DNA from: an uncultured Lachnospiraceae bacterium
Lineage (GTDB): Bacteria > Bacillota > Clostridia > Lachnospirales > Lachnospiraceae
Direction: 5' to 3'
DNA: 64,000 nt
Assembly: GCA_934294885.1 (NCBI GenBank)
Contig: CAKRAK010000010.1
Location: 1 to 64,000, forward strand
The notes beneath the pieces are model-generated. The model did not search any database, had not been told where the DNA came from, and saw only the letters and a program-made list of their open reading frames with translations. This document shows positions 49,905-58,205 of the stretch, one piece after another (the first letter of the stretch is position 1; each line of letters begins with the position of its first letter). Made by a program: the position numbers and the translations under genes.

Positions 49905-50822
49905 ATGCAGATGAAAAAAGATACATCCGAAGAGGCTTTAGCAGGCAGTCTGAAAATGGCTGCCTCGGAAGCTGCTGAATGGAAACAAAAAAGTAATGTA
50001 GGTGATATAGAGGCATGGGATTACAGTAAGGAGGATACTCCTTATTATGTGACCTCTGCAAAAAGCAAGCTGGTACGAGAAGCAAAAGAAAACCGGCAGA
50101 TAACACCTTCGGAGGTCGTTTTAAAGATTTTTCATGTTTTGGTTTATCTGGCGTTAATCGGTGAAATGATTGCCCTTGCATTTATTTGTATTCAGAATCA
50201 GTCATTGATCTTATACAATCTGTCTGATCTGAAATGGATATGGATTGGCGTGGCAGGGGTTTTGCTGTTAGATTCCGTCCTTGTGAATTTGCTTTTTGAA
50301 ATGCATCCGGGTTTGTGTGTTGTGGCGGTTGTACTTCCGTTTTTGTATCCTGCGTTACGAAGCAATTGTGTGGGAGGCAAACACGGAATCGGAACCCTTA
50401 CCTCTTTTGTATATTTTCTAAGTCTGTGTTTTACTCTTGGCTGTGTCTGGACAGCCTATGTAAATTACGGAAATCTGCTGACCATGGAAGACCGTACTCT
50501 GCAAAGCCGGATTGTAAATGCCCTTGATATGCAGTTGGGGAATGGGAAGAATCTTGGAGAGTTTCTCAAAAAGAAAATGGATGATGAAAAGATATCCTTT
50601 CAGGAGAATTATTCCGGTTCCTATCTTCGTGTAGAGGGAAAAGGTGAGGTTTATTTGCAGGATGATGGTTTTGTAACCCGTATGACAAAGGATGTCCCTA
50701 CCGTCTTACTGTTTCAGATTGTGGATGGAAGAACCCTGAAGCTTTCCGAAGTAACCATAAGGGATGAGGAACTGACAGAGGCTGGTGTAAAAAATTACTG
50801 GGAGTGGGTTACAAAGTATTAA
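49905..50822 (+). CDS. Membrane protein of unknown function downstream of valS
   Basis: A 305-residue protein. The N-terminal 60 residues are polar and charged. Hydrophobic helices lie about 66-88, 100-120, 123-142 and 160-185. The C-terminal 110 residues form a predicted soluble domain (QLGNGKNLGEFLKKKMDDEK ... LRVEGKGEVYLQDDG). No family was recognised. Its start is 2 nt after the valS stop and has no Shine-Dalgarno of its own, so translation is probably coupled to valS, which puts it under valine T-box control. Confidence 0.72.
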   Translation: MQMKKDTSEEALAGSLKMAASEAAEWKQKSNVGDIEAWDYSKEDTPYYVTSAKSKLVREAKENRQITPSEVVLKIFHVLVYLALIGEMIALAFICIQNQSLILYNLSDLKWIWIGVAGVLLLDSVLVNLLFEMHPGLCVVAVVLPFLYPALRSNCVGGKHGIGTLTSFVYFLSLCFTLGCVWTAYVNYGNLLTMEDRTLQSRIVNALDMQLGNGKNLGEFLKKKMDDEKISFQENYSGSYLRVEGKGEVYLQDDGFVTRMTKDVPTVLLFQIVDGRTLKLSEVTIRDEELTEAGVKNYWEWVTKY

Positions 50823-50831
50823 CAAATATTG

Positions 50832-50866
50832 ATTGCCGGTTATTGACAGACCGGCAATTTTTTTAT
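50832..50866 (+). terminator. Terminator of the valS operon
   Basis: ATTGCCGG (50832-50839) pairs with CCGGCAAT (50851-50858), followed by TTTTTTT. Confidence 0.9.
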
Positions 50867-50952
50867 ATAATTCGCTTTATGAAGTTAAAGCGTCGCAACT
50901 TAAAAGCGTTAAATGCAAAAATTGCTTCGCAATTACAGAACTAAAATTAAGT

Positions 50953-51167
50953 AGTTGATTGCGAAACGCTCAGTAACCTATATTGTTTTGTGTAAATTAA
51001 ATAATATATATAAGCAGGCTCTTGTAGCACACCGGTACTTAACGAGGGAAAGCGTCAGCGCATCCCAAGTTTAGTACCGCTGTGTGCGGATGAAGCGCAA
51101 GCGTGCCTGCGTTATATATATTAAATTTACACAAACTATAAAGAGAAAAAGCGTTTCGCAAATATCT
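50953..51167 (+). mobile_element. Palindromic element copy 4, before the sodium symporter gene
   Basis: A 215-bp element, the same length as copy 1, flanked by perfect 14-bp repeats AACTAAAATTAAGT (50939-50952 and 51168-51181). Ends AGTTGATTGCGAAACGC and GCGTTTCGCAAATATCT. Core GCAGGC/GCCTGC, GGTACT/AGTACC, apex GGGA/TCCC as in copy 3. It ends 31 nt before the start codon, oriented towards the gene. The stretch before it (50867-50938) holds a further small hairpin AATTGC-ttc-GCAATT and no gene. Confidence 0.87.
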
Positions 51168-51198
51168 AACTAAAATTAAGTGTTAAGAGGAGAGAGAA

Positions 51199-52785
51199 AT
51201 GGAAACTTCAGGAATTATTTTATGTGTTGTTTTGCTGGTTATTTTCTTTTCTGTGATGATTGGAGTTGGAATCTACACAAGAAAGAATGCAACCGATGTT
51301 AATGGATTTGTATTGGGAGGACGTTCGGTTGGTCCGTGGTTAACTGCCTTTGCCTTTGGTACATCTTATTTTTCAGCGGTTATTTTTGTAGGCTATGCAG
51401 GACAGTTTGGCTGGAATTTTGGTATGTCTGCAACCTGGGCAGGTCTTGGAAATGCCTTTATCGGTTCGTTATTGGCATGGAATGTTTTGGGACGTAGAAC
51501 AAGGGTAATGACCCAGCAGCTTGATGCAAAAACAATGCCGGATTTCTTTGGAAAAAGATTTCTGTCTACCCCACTTAAGGTAGCGGCATCGGTTATCGTA
51601 TTCATATTCCTGATTCCTTATACAGCATCTTTATACAATGGATTATCCAGTCTGTTTGGAATTGCCTTTTCCATTCCTTATTGGGTTATTATTGTAGGAA
51701 TGGCTGTACTTACCGGTTTTTATGTAATTTTTGGTGGATATATGGCTACAGCCATTAATGATTTTATTCAGGGAATCATTATGTTATTTGGTATTTGTGC
51801 AGTAATTGGTGCGGTGCTTCATAATAACGGAGGTTTGTTGGTGGCAACGAAAGCATTGGCTTCCGTTGAAGGAGACGCAGGATGGCAGGGTGCTTATTCT
51901 TCCTTCTTCGGTCCGGATCCTTTGGCACTGTTATTTGTTGTTATTTTAACTTCTCTCGGTACATGGGGACTTCCACAGATGGTAGGTAAGTTCTATGCGA
52001 TTAAGAGTGAAAATGATATTAAAAAGGGAACCATCATATCCACTATTTTTGCAATTGTTGTAGCCGGAGGCTGTTATTTCTTAGGCGGTTTCGGACGTCT
52101 TTACGATGTGGTACTTAACAAATCAACAGGAAAGCCATTGTTTGATACAATCGTTCCCACAATGCTTTCTACATTGCCATCGGTAATTATTGCCATCGTA
52201 ATTGTGCTTGTGTTGTCTGCTTCTATGTCAACCCTTTCTTCTCTGGTTTTGACCTCTAGTTCAACCTTTACCCTGGATGTGATCAAACCGGCTGCAAAGA
52301 AGGAAATCACAGATAAGCAGCAGGTTACGATTATGAGAGTATTTATCGTATTCTTTATATTTGTTTCAGCAGTAATCGCTATTATTAAGGATGCACATCC
52401 GGAGGTTACATTTATTGCCCAGATGATGGGTGTTTCCTGGGGTGCATTGGCAGGTGCATTTTTGGCACCGTTTTTGTATGGATTATACTGGAAGGGTGTA
52501 ACAAAAGCAGCAACAGCCCTATGCTTTATCTGGGGTTGCGGAATTGCTGTTGTCCAGATGATAATTACACTTGGCGGAGTGGATACTTCAGGCTGGGGAA
52601 CCGTGCTTTCTTACATCTTCCGTTCTTCTATTAATTCCGGTGTGGTTGCTATGGTCGGTGGATTGATTATTGTTCCGATTATCAGTCTGTTTACGAAAAA
52701 AATGGATGGAAGCTATGTAGACGGAATCTTCTCATGTTATGACCAGACGGTAACGGTTCATAAAACAAAGTCCTTAGAGGAGTAA
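51199..52785 (+). CDS. Sodium:solute symporter (SSS family)
   Basis: A 528-residue transporter with about 13 hydrophobic helices. The family start GVGIYTRKNATDVNGFVLGG followed by RSVGPWLTAFAFGTSYFSAV is the SSS signature region; LSASMSTLSSLVLTSSSTFT is the conserved helix with the Na+ site. The substrate is unclear (proline, pantothenate and other solutes are moved by relatives). AGAGGAGAGAG lies before the ATG. It is compatible with the sodium economy suggested by the c subunit of the ATP synthase. Confidence 0.9.
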   Translation: METSGIILCVVLLVIFFSVMIGVGIYTRKNATDVNGFVLGGRSVGPWLTAFAFGTSYFSAVIFVGYAGQFGWNFGMSATWAGLGNAFIGSLLAWNVLGRRTRVMTQQLDAKTMPDFFGKRFLSTPLKVAASVIVFIFLIPYTASLYNGLSSLFGIAFSIPYWVIIVGMAVLTGFYVIFGGYMATAINDFIQGIIMLFGICAVIGAVLHNNGGLLVATKALASVEGDAGWQGAYSSFFGPDPLALLFVVILTSLGTWGLPQMVGKFYAIKSENDIKKGTIISTIFAIVVAGGCYFLGGFGRLYDVVLNKSTGKPLFDTIVPTMLSTLPSVIIAIVIVLVLSASMSTLSSLVLTSSSTFTLDVIKPAAKKEITDKQQVTIMRVFIVFFIFVSAVIAIIKDAHPEVTFIAQMMGVSWGALAGAFLAPFLYGLYWKGVTKAATALCFIWGCGIAVVQMIITLGGVDTSGWGTVLSYIFRSSINSGVVAMVGGLIIVPIISLFTKKMDGSYVDGIFSCYDQTVTVHKTKSLEE

Positions 52786-52830
52786 GAGCTTTCGGACTAT
52801 CTGAAAATCAAATGATTAGATTGTAACATA

Positions 52831-52882
52831 AAATCCCCCTTAAGCAAGGTCAGGTTTTGCCCTGCCTGTCTAAGGGGGATTT
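52831..52882. other. Large hairpin downstream of the symporter gene
   Basis: AAATCCCCCTTA (52831-52842) pairs perfectly with TAAGGGGGATTT (52871-52882), with an inner CAGG/CCTG. It lies 45 nt after the symporter stop. The T-run is weak on both strands (TTG and TTTTATG), so it may act as a terminator or as an RNA-protecting 3' structure. An extended minus 10 TGGTATGAT (52935-52943) for the next gene follows. Confidence 0.6.
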
Positions 52883-52977
52883 GTAATATGCAAATACAGG
52901 GGCATAAAAAACAGTTTCGAAAATATAATAATTGTGGTATGATAAAAAACGTGAGCGATAAATAAAGGAGTTTTTTT

Positions 52978-53487
52978 ATGTTTAAAAAATATTTGATTGT
53001 GTTTTTCATATCCATGGTACCTTTGATAGAGCTTCGAGGTGCTATACCTGTGGCATTATCTCCGGCGGACATGACATTTTTTAAGGTATTTCAGGGCATG
53101 GGGCTTCCCCTTGTTCCGGCATATATTACTTGTATTATAGGGAATATGGTTCCGGTTCCTTTTATTTTTCTGTTCGCCAGAAGAGTTTTAGAATGGGGTG
53201 CAGGAAAACCGGTAATCGGTAAATTTTTTACATGGTGTCTTGAAAAGGGACATAAAGGCGGCGAGAAATTGCAGTCAACAGCAGGAAGAGGTCTGTTTGT
53301 TGCATTGTTACTGTTTGTGGGAATTCCTCTTCCGGGAACCGGTGCATGGACGGGAACTCTGGCTGCAAGTATTTTGGATATGGATTTTAAATCCAGCGTA
53401 ACCGCGGTGTTGTTGGGTGTCCTGCTTGCCGGAATCATTATGGGTCTTGTCAGTGCAGGATTATTTGCCGGTTTGGGTGCGCTTTGA
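52978..53487 (+). CDS. COG2426 small multidrug export-type membrane protein
   Basis: A 169-residue membrane protein with the COG2426 pattern: FFISMVPLIELRGAIPVAL at the start, IIGNMVPVPFIFLFARRVLE in the middle, and ALLLFVGIPLPGTGAWTGTL, where the Arg and the PLPGTG motif are the conserved points. Databases call the family small multidrug export protein, but a transport role is poorly shown. GGAG lies before the ATG. Its own weak promoter is at about 52915-52943. Confidence 0.85.
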   Translation: MFKKYLIVFFISMVPLIELRGAIPVALSPADMTFFKVFQGMGLPLVPAYITCIIGNMVPVPFIFLFARRVLEWGAGKPVIGKFFTWCLEKGHKGGEKLQSTAGRGLFVALLLFVGIPLPGTGAWTGTLAASILDMDFKSSVTAVLLGVLLAGIIMGLVSAGLFAGLGAL

Positions 53488-53568
53488 TGGTCTGTCGTAG
53501 GTAATATTATTTCAAAAAATATGGATGCTTTACTGCATATATAGAAATCAGAAAAGGAGGCATGAAGA

Positions 53569-54510
53569 ATGATTAAGATTTATCGTACAGAAAATGGAAA
53601 AATTGGAGAAGAGCATGCCTTTGATCCCGGTTCGTGGATTCAGCTCACGGATCCCAGCTCCGATGAGATTGAGTTGATTTCAAAACGATTCGAAATTGAT
53701 ATTGCCGATGTTCGTGCCGCTATGGATGCGGATGAAAGTTCCCGTGTGGAGATAGAAGATGATTATACACTGATCCTGATTGATATTCCGGTAGTTGAGA
53801 TTCGTAATGACCAGAAAGCATATACGGCGATTCCTTTGGGTATTTTGTTGTTAGATGATTTTTTGATTACAATTTGTGCAGAAGAGACACCGGTACTTCA
53901 GTATTTTGTTAATTCTACGGTTCGGGAGTTCAGTACCAAAAAACAGATGCGTTTTATTTATCAGATTCTGTACCGTGCCTGTATGTGTTACCAGTTGTAT
54001 CTGCGTACCATTGACAGCAAGCGGACAGAGATAGAGGAAAGAGCACAGGATGACATGAAGGAAGCGGATTTGGTTACGCTTCATGAATTAGAGTCCAATC
54101 TTGTATATTTTGCGACTTCATTACGTGCAAATGGGGCGGTCATTGATCGTCTTTCCCGATATAGCAGAGTGCGGCAGTTCCCGGAGGACAAGGACTTATT
54201 AGATGATGTCAAGGTGGAGAATGGACAGGCGATAGAGATGACATTTATTTATCGTGATATCATTCATGGTACCAGAGAGCTGCTATCGAATATTATTGAT
54301 ATCCGGTTGAATAACGTTATGAAATATCTTGCGGCGATTACCATTGTTATGGCGATTCCCAACATTGTTTCCGGTTTTTATGGTATGAATGTGAATTCTA
54401 ACTGGGTGCCTCTTTATAACACACCATTGGGATTTGGAATTATTGTTTTCCTGACTGTCATCGTATGTATTGTGGTACTTGCAGTGCTTAGAAAAAAGAA
54501 ATTCTTATAA
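53569..54510 (+). CDS. CorA-family magnesium transporter
   Basis: A 313-residue protein with a cytoplasmic N-terminal alpha/beta funnel (about residues 1-245) and two C-terminal helices. The signature GMN is in GFYGMNVNSN, just after the first helix (YLAAITIVMAIPNIVS), and the second helix is GFGIIVFLTVIVCIVVLAVL, ending with a Lys-rich tail. CorA proteins form pentameric Mg2+ channels. AAAAGGAGG precedes the ATG. Confidence 0.92.
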   Translation: MIKIYRTENGKIGEEHAFDPGSWIQLTDPSSDEIELISKRFEIDIADVRAAMDADESSRVEIEDDYTLILIDIPVVEIRNDQKAYTAIPLGILLLDDFLITICAEETPVLQYFVNSTVREFSTKKQMRFIYQILYRACMCYQLYLRTIDSKRTEIEERAQDDMKEADLVTLHELESNLVYFATSLRANGAVIDRLSRYSRVRQFPEDKDLLDDVKVENGQAIEMTFIYRDIIHGTRELLSNIIDIRLNNVMKYLAAITIVMAIPNIVSGFYGMNVNSNWVPLYNTPLGFGIIVFLTVIVCIVVLAVLRKKKFL

Positions 54511-54511
54511 A

Positions 54512-54546
54512 AAGAAAGCCTCGCCTTTTTGCGGCGGGGCTTTCTT
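54512..54546. terminator. Terminator between corA-like and cyclophilin genes
   Basis: AAGAAAGCC (54512-54520) pairs with GGCTTTCTT (54538-54546), with CGCC/GGCG inside. It serves the plus-strand gene and may also serve the converging minus-strand gene. Confidence 0.75.
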
Positions 54547-54573
54547 GCTGTCAAAATCAAATAATTATGTTGA

Positions 54574-55092
54574 TTAGCACTTCTCAGGTTCCGGATAGTC
54601 AACACCCTGAGTATCAACTGTCATAGAAGCAATCTTTTGCTCTTCTAATGGCTTGTCATAATAATCTGTCTGAACACAGGCAATCTTATCAACGATATCA
54701 AGTCCCTCGATTACCTTTCCGAATGCAGCATATTCTCCGTCTAAATGTGGAGAAGTTTTGTGCATGATAAAAATCTGTGAACCCGCAGAGTTTGGCATCA
54801 TGGAACGAGCCATAGAAAGAACTCCCGGTGTATGCTTTAAGTTGTTTTCAAATCCGTTGTTGGAAAATTCTCCTCTGATGCTGTAACCCGGACCACCCAT
54901 GCCGGTTCCTTCCGGACATCCGCCCTGAATCATAAAGCCTTTGATTACACGGTGGAAGATCAATCCGTCATAAAATCCCTTCTTTACAAGGGAAATAAAG
55001 TTATTTACTGTATTTGGTGCGATGTCAGGATACAACTCTGCCTTCATTACATCACCGTTTTCCATTGTGATCGTTACGATTGGATTTGCCAT
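54574..55092 (-). CDS. Cyclophilin-type peptidyl-prolyl isomerase
   Basis: A 172-residue cytoplasmic PpiB-like cyclophilin that speeds cis-trans isomerisation at proline. Family motifs: LIFHRVIKGFMIQGGCPEGT (with the catalytic Arg), GYSIRGEFSNNGFENNLKHT, GVLSMARSMMPNSAGSQIFI and HLDGEYAAFGKVIEGLDIVD. No signal peptide. The start has AAAAGGAG on the minus strand. A full palindromic element lies directly upstream. Confidence 0.95.
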   Translation of the reverse strand: MANPIVTITMENGDVMKAELYPDIAPNTVNNFISLVKKGFYDGLIFHRVIKGFMIQGGCPEGTGMGGPGYSIRGEFSNNGFENNLKHTPGVLSMARSMMPNSAGSQIFIMHKTSPHLDGEYAAFGKVIEGLDIVDKIACVQTDYYDKPLEEQKIASMTVDTQGVDYPEPEKC

Positions 55093-55124
55093 AATAATCT
55101 CCTTTTCTATATTTAAAATACAAA

Positions 55125-55342
55125 CCGGTAATTGCGAAACGCTTTTTCCCTTTTCGATTTGTGCAAATTGAATATGGATATATCGCAGGCACGCTTGCGC
55201 TTCATCCGCACACAGCGGTACTAAACTCGGAATGCGCTAACGCTTTTCCTCGTTAAGTACCGGTGTGCTACAAGAGCCTGCTTATATATCATATTAAATT
55301 TTGCACAATTGATATGGTTTGTCGGGCGTTTCGCAGTGACCA
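55125..55342 (-). mobile_element. Palindromic element copy 5, before the cyclophilin gene (minus strand)
   Basis: A 218-bp copy reading on the minus strand, the strand of the gene it precedes. Flanking repeats ATTTAAAATACAAA (55111-55124) and ACTTAAAATATAAA (55343-55356) match at 12 of 14 positions. Ends CCGGTAATTGCGAAACGC and GCGTTTCGCAGTGACCA. Core GCAGGC/GCCTGC and GGTACT/AGTACC, apex of the GGAA/TTCC type as in copy 1. Its gene-proximal end is 32 nt before the start codon. Confidence 0.87.
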
Positions 55343-55368
55343 ACTTAAAATATAAAAATTATTTTAAC

Positions 55369-55397
55369 ATTATAAGGGGGTGGTTGCAAGTTTGAAA
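55369..55397 (-). promoter_or_regulatory. Promoter of the cyclophilin gene, outside the element
   Basis: On the minus strand TTTCAA (55397-55392), a 17-nt spacer and TATAAT (55374-55369). Transcription would start about 20 nt before the element, so the element becomes part of the 5' UTR. Confidence 0.55.
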
Positions 55398-55540
55398 TAG
55401 GGGGGGCTTCATACATAATTCATAATAGTTCATAAAAATTTAATGATATTTTATGGTTATTTAATTGAAATAAGTATTGCAATTTTGTAAAATGTGTATA
55501 GAGAGCTCTTAAAAATCTTATCAATTCTTGTCTAATTTAC

Positions 55541-55569
55541 TTGCGTATCCCCTTGGAATCAACTATAAT
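55541..55569 (+). promoter_or_regulatory. Promoter of the FHA-PP2C-kinase cluster
   Basis: TTGCGT, a 17-nt spacer and a perfect TATAAT, 55 nt before the FHA gene start. The gap from 55398 to 55540 is AT-rich and shows no gene. Confidence 0.75.
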
Positions 55570-55623
55570 GTTAGTAAGTGTGTTTTATACGAGCGAAAGT
55601 ATAGATGTAAAGGGGTGTTATGA

Positions 55624-57276
55624 ATGAAAAAAGTAAGTTTCAGATTAAGAAATTTTGATAAAGAACAGTTTCTTACATATAACATTGATAACGAAGCTGA
55701 TTTAGATGAAGATGTACTTAACTTTTTAGAGGACGAGGAACCGGAAGGGATTGTTCCTGTTATTTTTGATGACAGTGAGGAAGAGTATGATACATTTTCC
55801 TATGATATAACAGATAAGATTCATCTGGCTGATCTGTCGAATCAGGAAGTGAATGCAGAGATGGTTCTTATGGTAATGCGTGGCATTGTGATTTCATTAA
55901 CGAATATGGCAGAATACCGTATTCCGCTTTCCTATCTTGTCTTGCATCGGAATTATGTTTATATCGATTCTGATTACAAGGTAGAGTTTATTTGTATTCC
56001 GCTAGAGGATATGGATGAAGACGCGGATATTGCAGGATTCTTAAGAGGTGTTGTTTCTAACATTCGGTTTGACGGCTCGGAGAACGGAGATTACGTTGCG
56101 AAGCTGTTAACCTGCATTAATAATGCAGCTACATTCAAGTTACACAATCTGTTGGATTTGATTGAAGAGCTGATGGACGATTATGGAATTGCAATTCCGG
56201 ATGATAATGAGACCGGTATCTATGTTGACTATCAGGAGGTAGAGGAATTAGAGGAAGCAGCAGCCGTGGAAGAGAATGAAGAAGAGGAAGCTGTGTTGGA
56301 TGAGACTACTGTTTTGTCTGAAGGAGATGCTGACACAAAGAAAGCTGATACGGATGAAGCAGAGTCGGAGGAATCGGATACAGAGGAATCAGATACAGAA
56401 GAAACCTCTGATGTGCCGGAGGAAGAATCAGTATCTGAAGAGGAGTCGGAAGAAGAAGGAGATATCCCGGAAGAGCCTGTTTCTGAAGAAATTGAGCAGC
56501 CGGAAGAGATTTCTTCGGATGAGGAAGAAGCTCTGGCAGATATAGATGATGGACAAGGTGTAGCAAAAGAGACCCTGAATGAAGCAAAGGAATTAATTGA
56601 CAGAATTAAACAACAGGTGTTGGAAGAGAAGGAGAACAAGAAGGCTCAAAAAGAAGCGGAGAAGGAAGCCGTTGCAGAAGAGGACGATTCGAATCTACGA
56701 ACTAAGAACGTAACCGGAGTTGTGATTCATGATGAATTAGATGACTATCTTGCAGAAAAAGAGCTGGAGGAAATGAGAGCGAATCGAGATGAAGCCGGCA
56801 TTAAGATGAAAAAGAACATTAAGGTTAACAGAGCCAGCATCGTTAATACGATGGAAGAACAGGCTGCGGCAGCAGAGGAAGAACACTCTGCGGAAGAGGA
56901 AGAGGATGTTAGCGGTTCTATCTTAAGCCAGACCATTGGTGCCACCGGAATTTTAAGGGGGGCAGGAGCTGTTCCGAAAGCGAATCCTTATCTGATCCGT
57001 GTGAATACCGGAGAACGGGTAATGATTACAAAGCAGACCTTCAAAATTGGAAAGGCCAGCATGGGTGTTGACTACACAGTAAAGGGCAATGGCGCGGTAA
57101 GTCGTGTACATGCAGTTATTACAAATAAAGATGATGTATATTACATCAAGGACAACAAGTCTACAAATCATACTTATGTGAATGGTAAGATTGTAGATGA
57201 GGGAAGAGAAGAGTTATTAACCCATGACAGCAAGATTATGTTAGGTGATGAAGAATTTATTTTCAAACTTAGATAA
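55624..57276 (+). CDS. FHA-domain protein with DUF6382-like N-terminus
   Basis: A 550-residue cytoplasmic protein. The N-terminal 190 residues (KKVSFRLRNFDKEQFLTYNI ... YLVLHRNYVYIDSDYKVEF) match the DUF6382 type found ahead of FHA domains in Lachnospiraceae. A very acidic, Glu/Asp/Ser-rich linker (about 200-320) is probably disordered; coiled-coil charged stretches follow (about 320-440). The FHA domain (about 460-550) has FKIGKASMGVDY, the phosphothreonine-binding SRVHA and STNHTYVNG. It should dock phosphorylated proteins made by the kinase two genes downstream. Confidence 0.85.
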   Translation: MKKVSFRLRNFDKEQFLTYNIDNEADLDEDVLNFLEDEEPEGIVPVIFDDSEEEYDTFSYDITDKIHLADLSNQEVNAEMVLMVMRGIVISLTNMAEYRIPLSYLVLHRNYVYIDSDYKVEFICIPLEDMDEDADIAGFLRGVVSNIRFDGSENGDYVAKLLTCINNAATFKLHNLLDLIEELMDDYGIAIPDDNETGIYVDYQEVEELEEAAAVEENEEEEAVLDETTVLSEGDADTKKADTDEAESEESDTEESDTEETSDVPEEESVSEEESEEEGDIPEEPVSEEIEQPEEISSDEEEALADIDDGQGVAKETLNEAKELIDRIKQQVLEEKENKKAQKEAEKEAVAEEDDSNLRTKNVTGVVIHDELDDYLAEKELEEMRANRDEAGIKMKKNIKVNRASIVNTMEEQAAAAEEEHSAEEEEDVSGSILSQTIGATGILRGAGAVPKANPYLIRVNTGERVMITKQTFKIGKASMGVDYTVKGNGAVSRVHAVITNKDDVYYIKDNKSTNHTYVNGKIVDEGREELLTHDSKIMLGDEEFIFKLR

Positions 57277-57287
57277 TATTTATGAAG

Positions 57288-57318
57288 AACGGGTTCCTGA
57301 TGTAGGAATCCGTTTTTT
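57288..57318 (+). terminator. Intrinsic terminator after the FHA gene
   Basis: AACGGGTTCCT (57288-57298) pairs with AGGAATCCGTT (57304-57314), followed by TTTT. It may reduce rather than stop transcription into the PP2C gene, for which no separate clear promoter was found. Confidence 0.75.
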
Positions 57319-57417
57319 CTATAAAAGAGGCTGTTATGAGGGATGGTGCAGATTGTGTGTCGGGCAAATTCATTTGCCTAATGTTAAGGAAATATTCCGG
57401 ATAATAGGAGCATTTGT

Positions 57418-58191
57418 ATGGAGGCGTTTATATCTTATGGAACAAGCAAAGGAAGAGTGAAACGTGTGAATCAGGATTCCTTTGGGGTAAAGGTTGTAAA
57501 TTCTCCCAGAGGGAAGGTAGCATTTGCAGTTATATGTGATGGTATGGGAGGCCTGGAGCACGGTGAATTAGCCAGTAAAGAAGTGGTGATAGCATTTAAT
57601 AACTGGTTTTCCCAGGATTTTGCCCGAATGGTATTTGAGGATTCTTTTCAACCGGAGCTGTTGTTTGAACAGTGGACGAATATAATCGAAAACATGAATT
57701 CCCGCATAGGAGAGTATGCAGACCGTCATGGTATGATGATGGGAACTACATTGTCTGTTGTTTTGATTTATCGGAACCAATACTATATTGGACATGTAGG
57801 TGACAGTCGTATTTACAAACTGGATCATGAACTGTATCAGGTAACACAGGATCATTCCGTCGTTGCTCAGGAAGTGCGTATGGGACGGATGACAGAGGAA
57901 GAAGCAAAGCTGGATCCGAGAAGAAGTGTTTTGTTACAGTGTATTGGAGCATCTTCTGTTATTGAGCCCCAATTTGAGGTGGGACCGATTGTGGAAGATA
58001 CGGTTTTTGTGTTGTGTTCCGATGGCTTTGTTCATTTTATCGAAGGGGAAGAACTGAAGGAGGCATTTTCTCCGGGAAAGATCGAGAACAAGGAACAGGG
58101 AAATCAAATCTGCGAGGATTGGATTCAAAAGGTTATCGCAAGAGGCGAGCGGGATAATATTACAGTTGTGTCTGTTGTTGTGACAGAATAA
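57418..58191 (+). CDS. PP2C-family Ser/Thr protein phosphatase
   Basis: A 257-residue PPM phosphatase. Metal-site motifs are VNQDSFG (D20), ICDGMGGLEHGE (DGMGG 41-45), YIGHVGDSRIY, and the late FVLCSDGFVHF and RGERDNITVV with the last Asp ligands. It should reverse phosphorylation by the adjacent kinase. TAGGAG lies 7 nt before the ATG. The kinase gene follows after 14 nt. Confidence 0.94.
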   Translation: MEAFISYGTSKGRVKRVNQDSFGVKVVNSPRGKVAFAVICDGMGGLEHGELASKEVVIAFNNWFSQDFARMVFEDSFQPELLFEQWTNIIENMNSRIGEYADRHGMMMGTTLSVVLIYRNQYYIGHVGDSRIYKLDHELYQVTQDHSVVAQEVRMGRMTEEEAKLDPRRSVLLQCIGASSVIEPQFEVGPIVEDTVFVLCSDGFVHFIEGEELKEAFSPGKIENKEQGNQICEDWIQKVIARGERDNITVVSVVVTE

Positions 58192-58205
58192 AAGGGGAGA
58201 CGCAT

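Noticed and set aside
56232..56639. 135-codon Ser-rich minus-strand ORF
   Set aside because: It is the mirror of the Glu/Asp-rich linker of the FHA protein; low-complexity acidic codons give open Ser frames on the other strand.
57245..57460. 71-codon ORF bridging the FHA and PP2C genes
   Set aside because: It covers the intrinsic terminator and both gene ends in another frame, with no family features.
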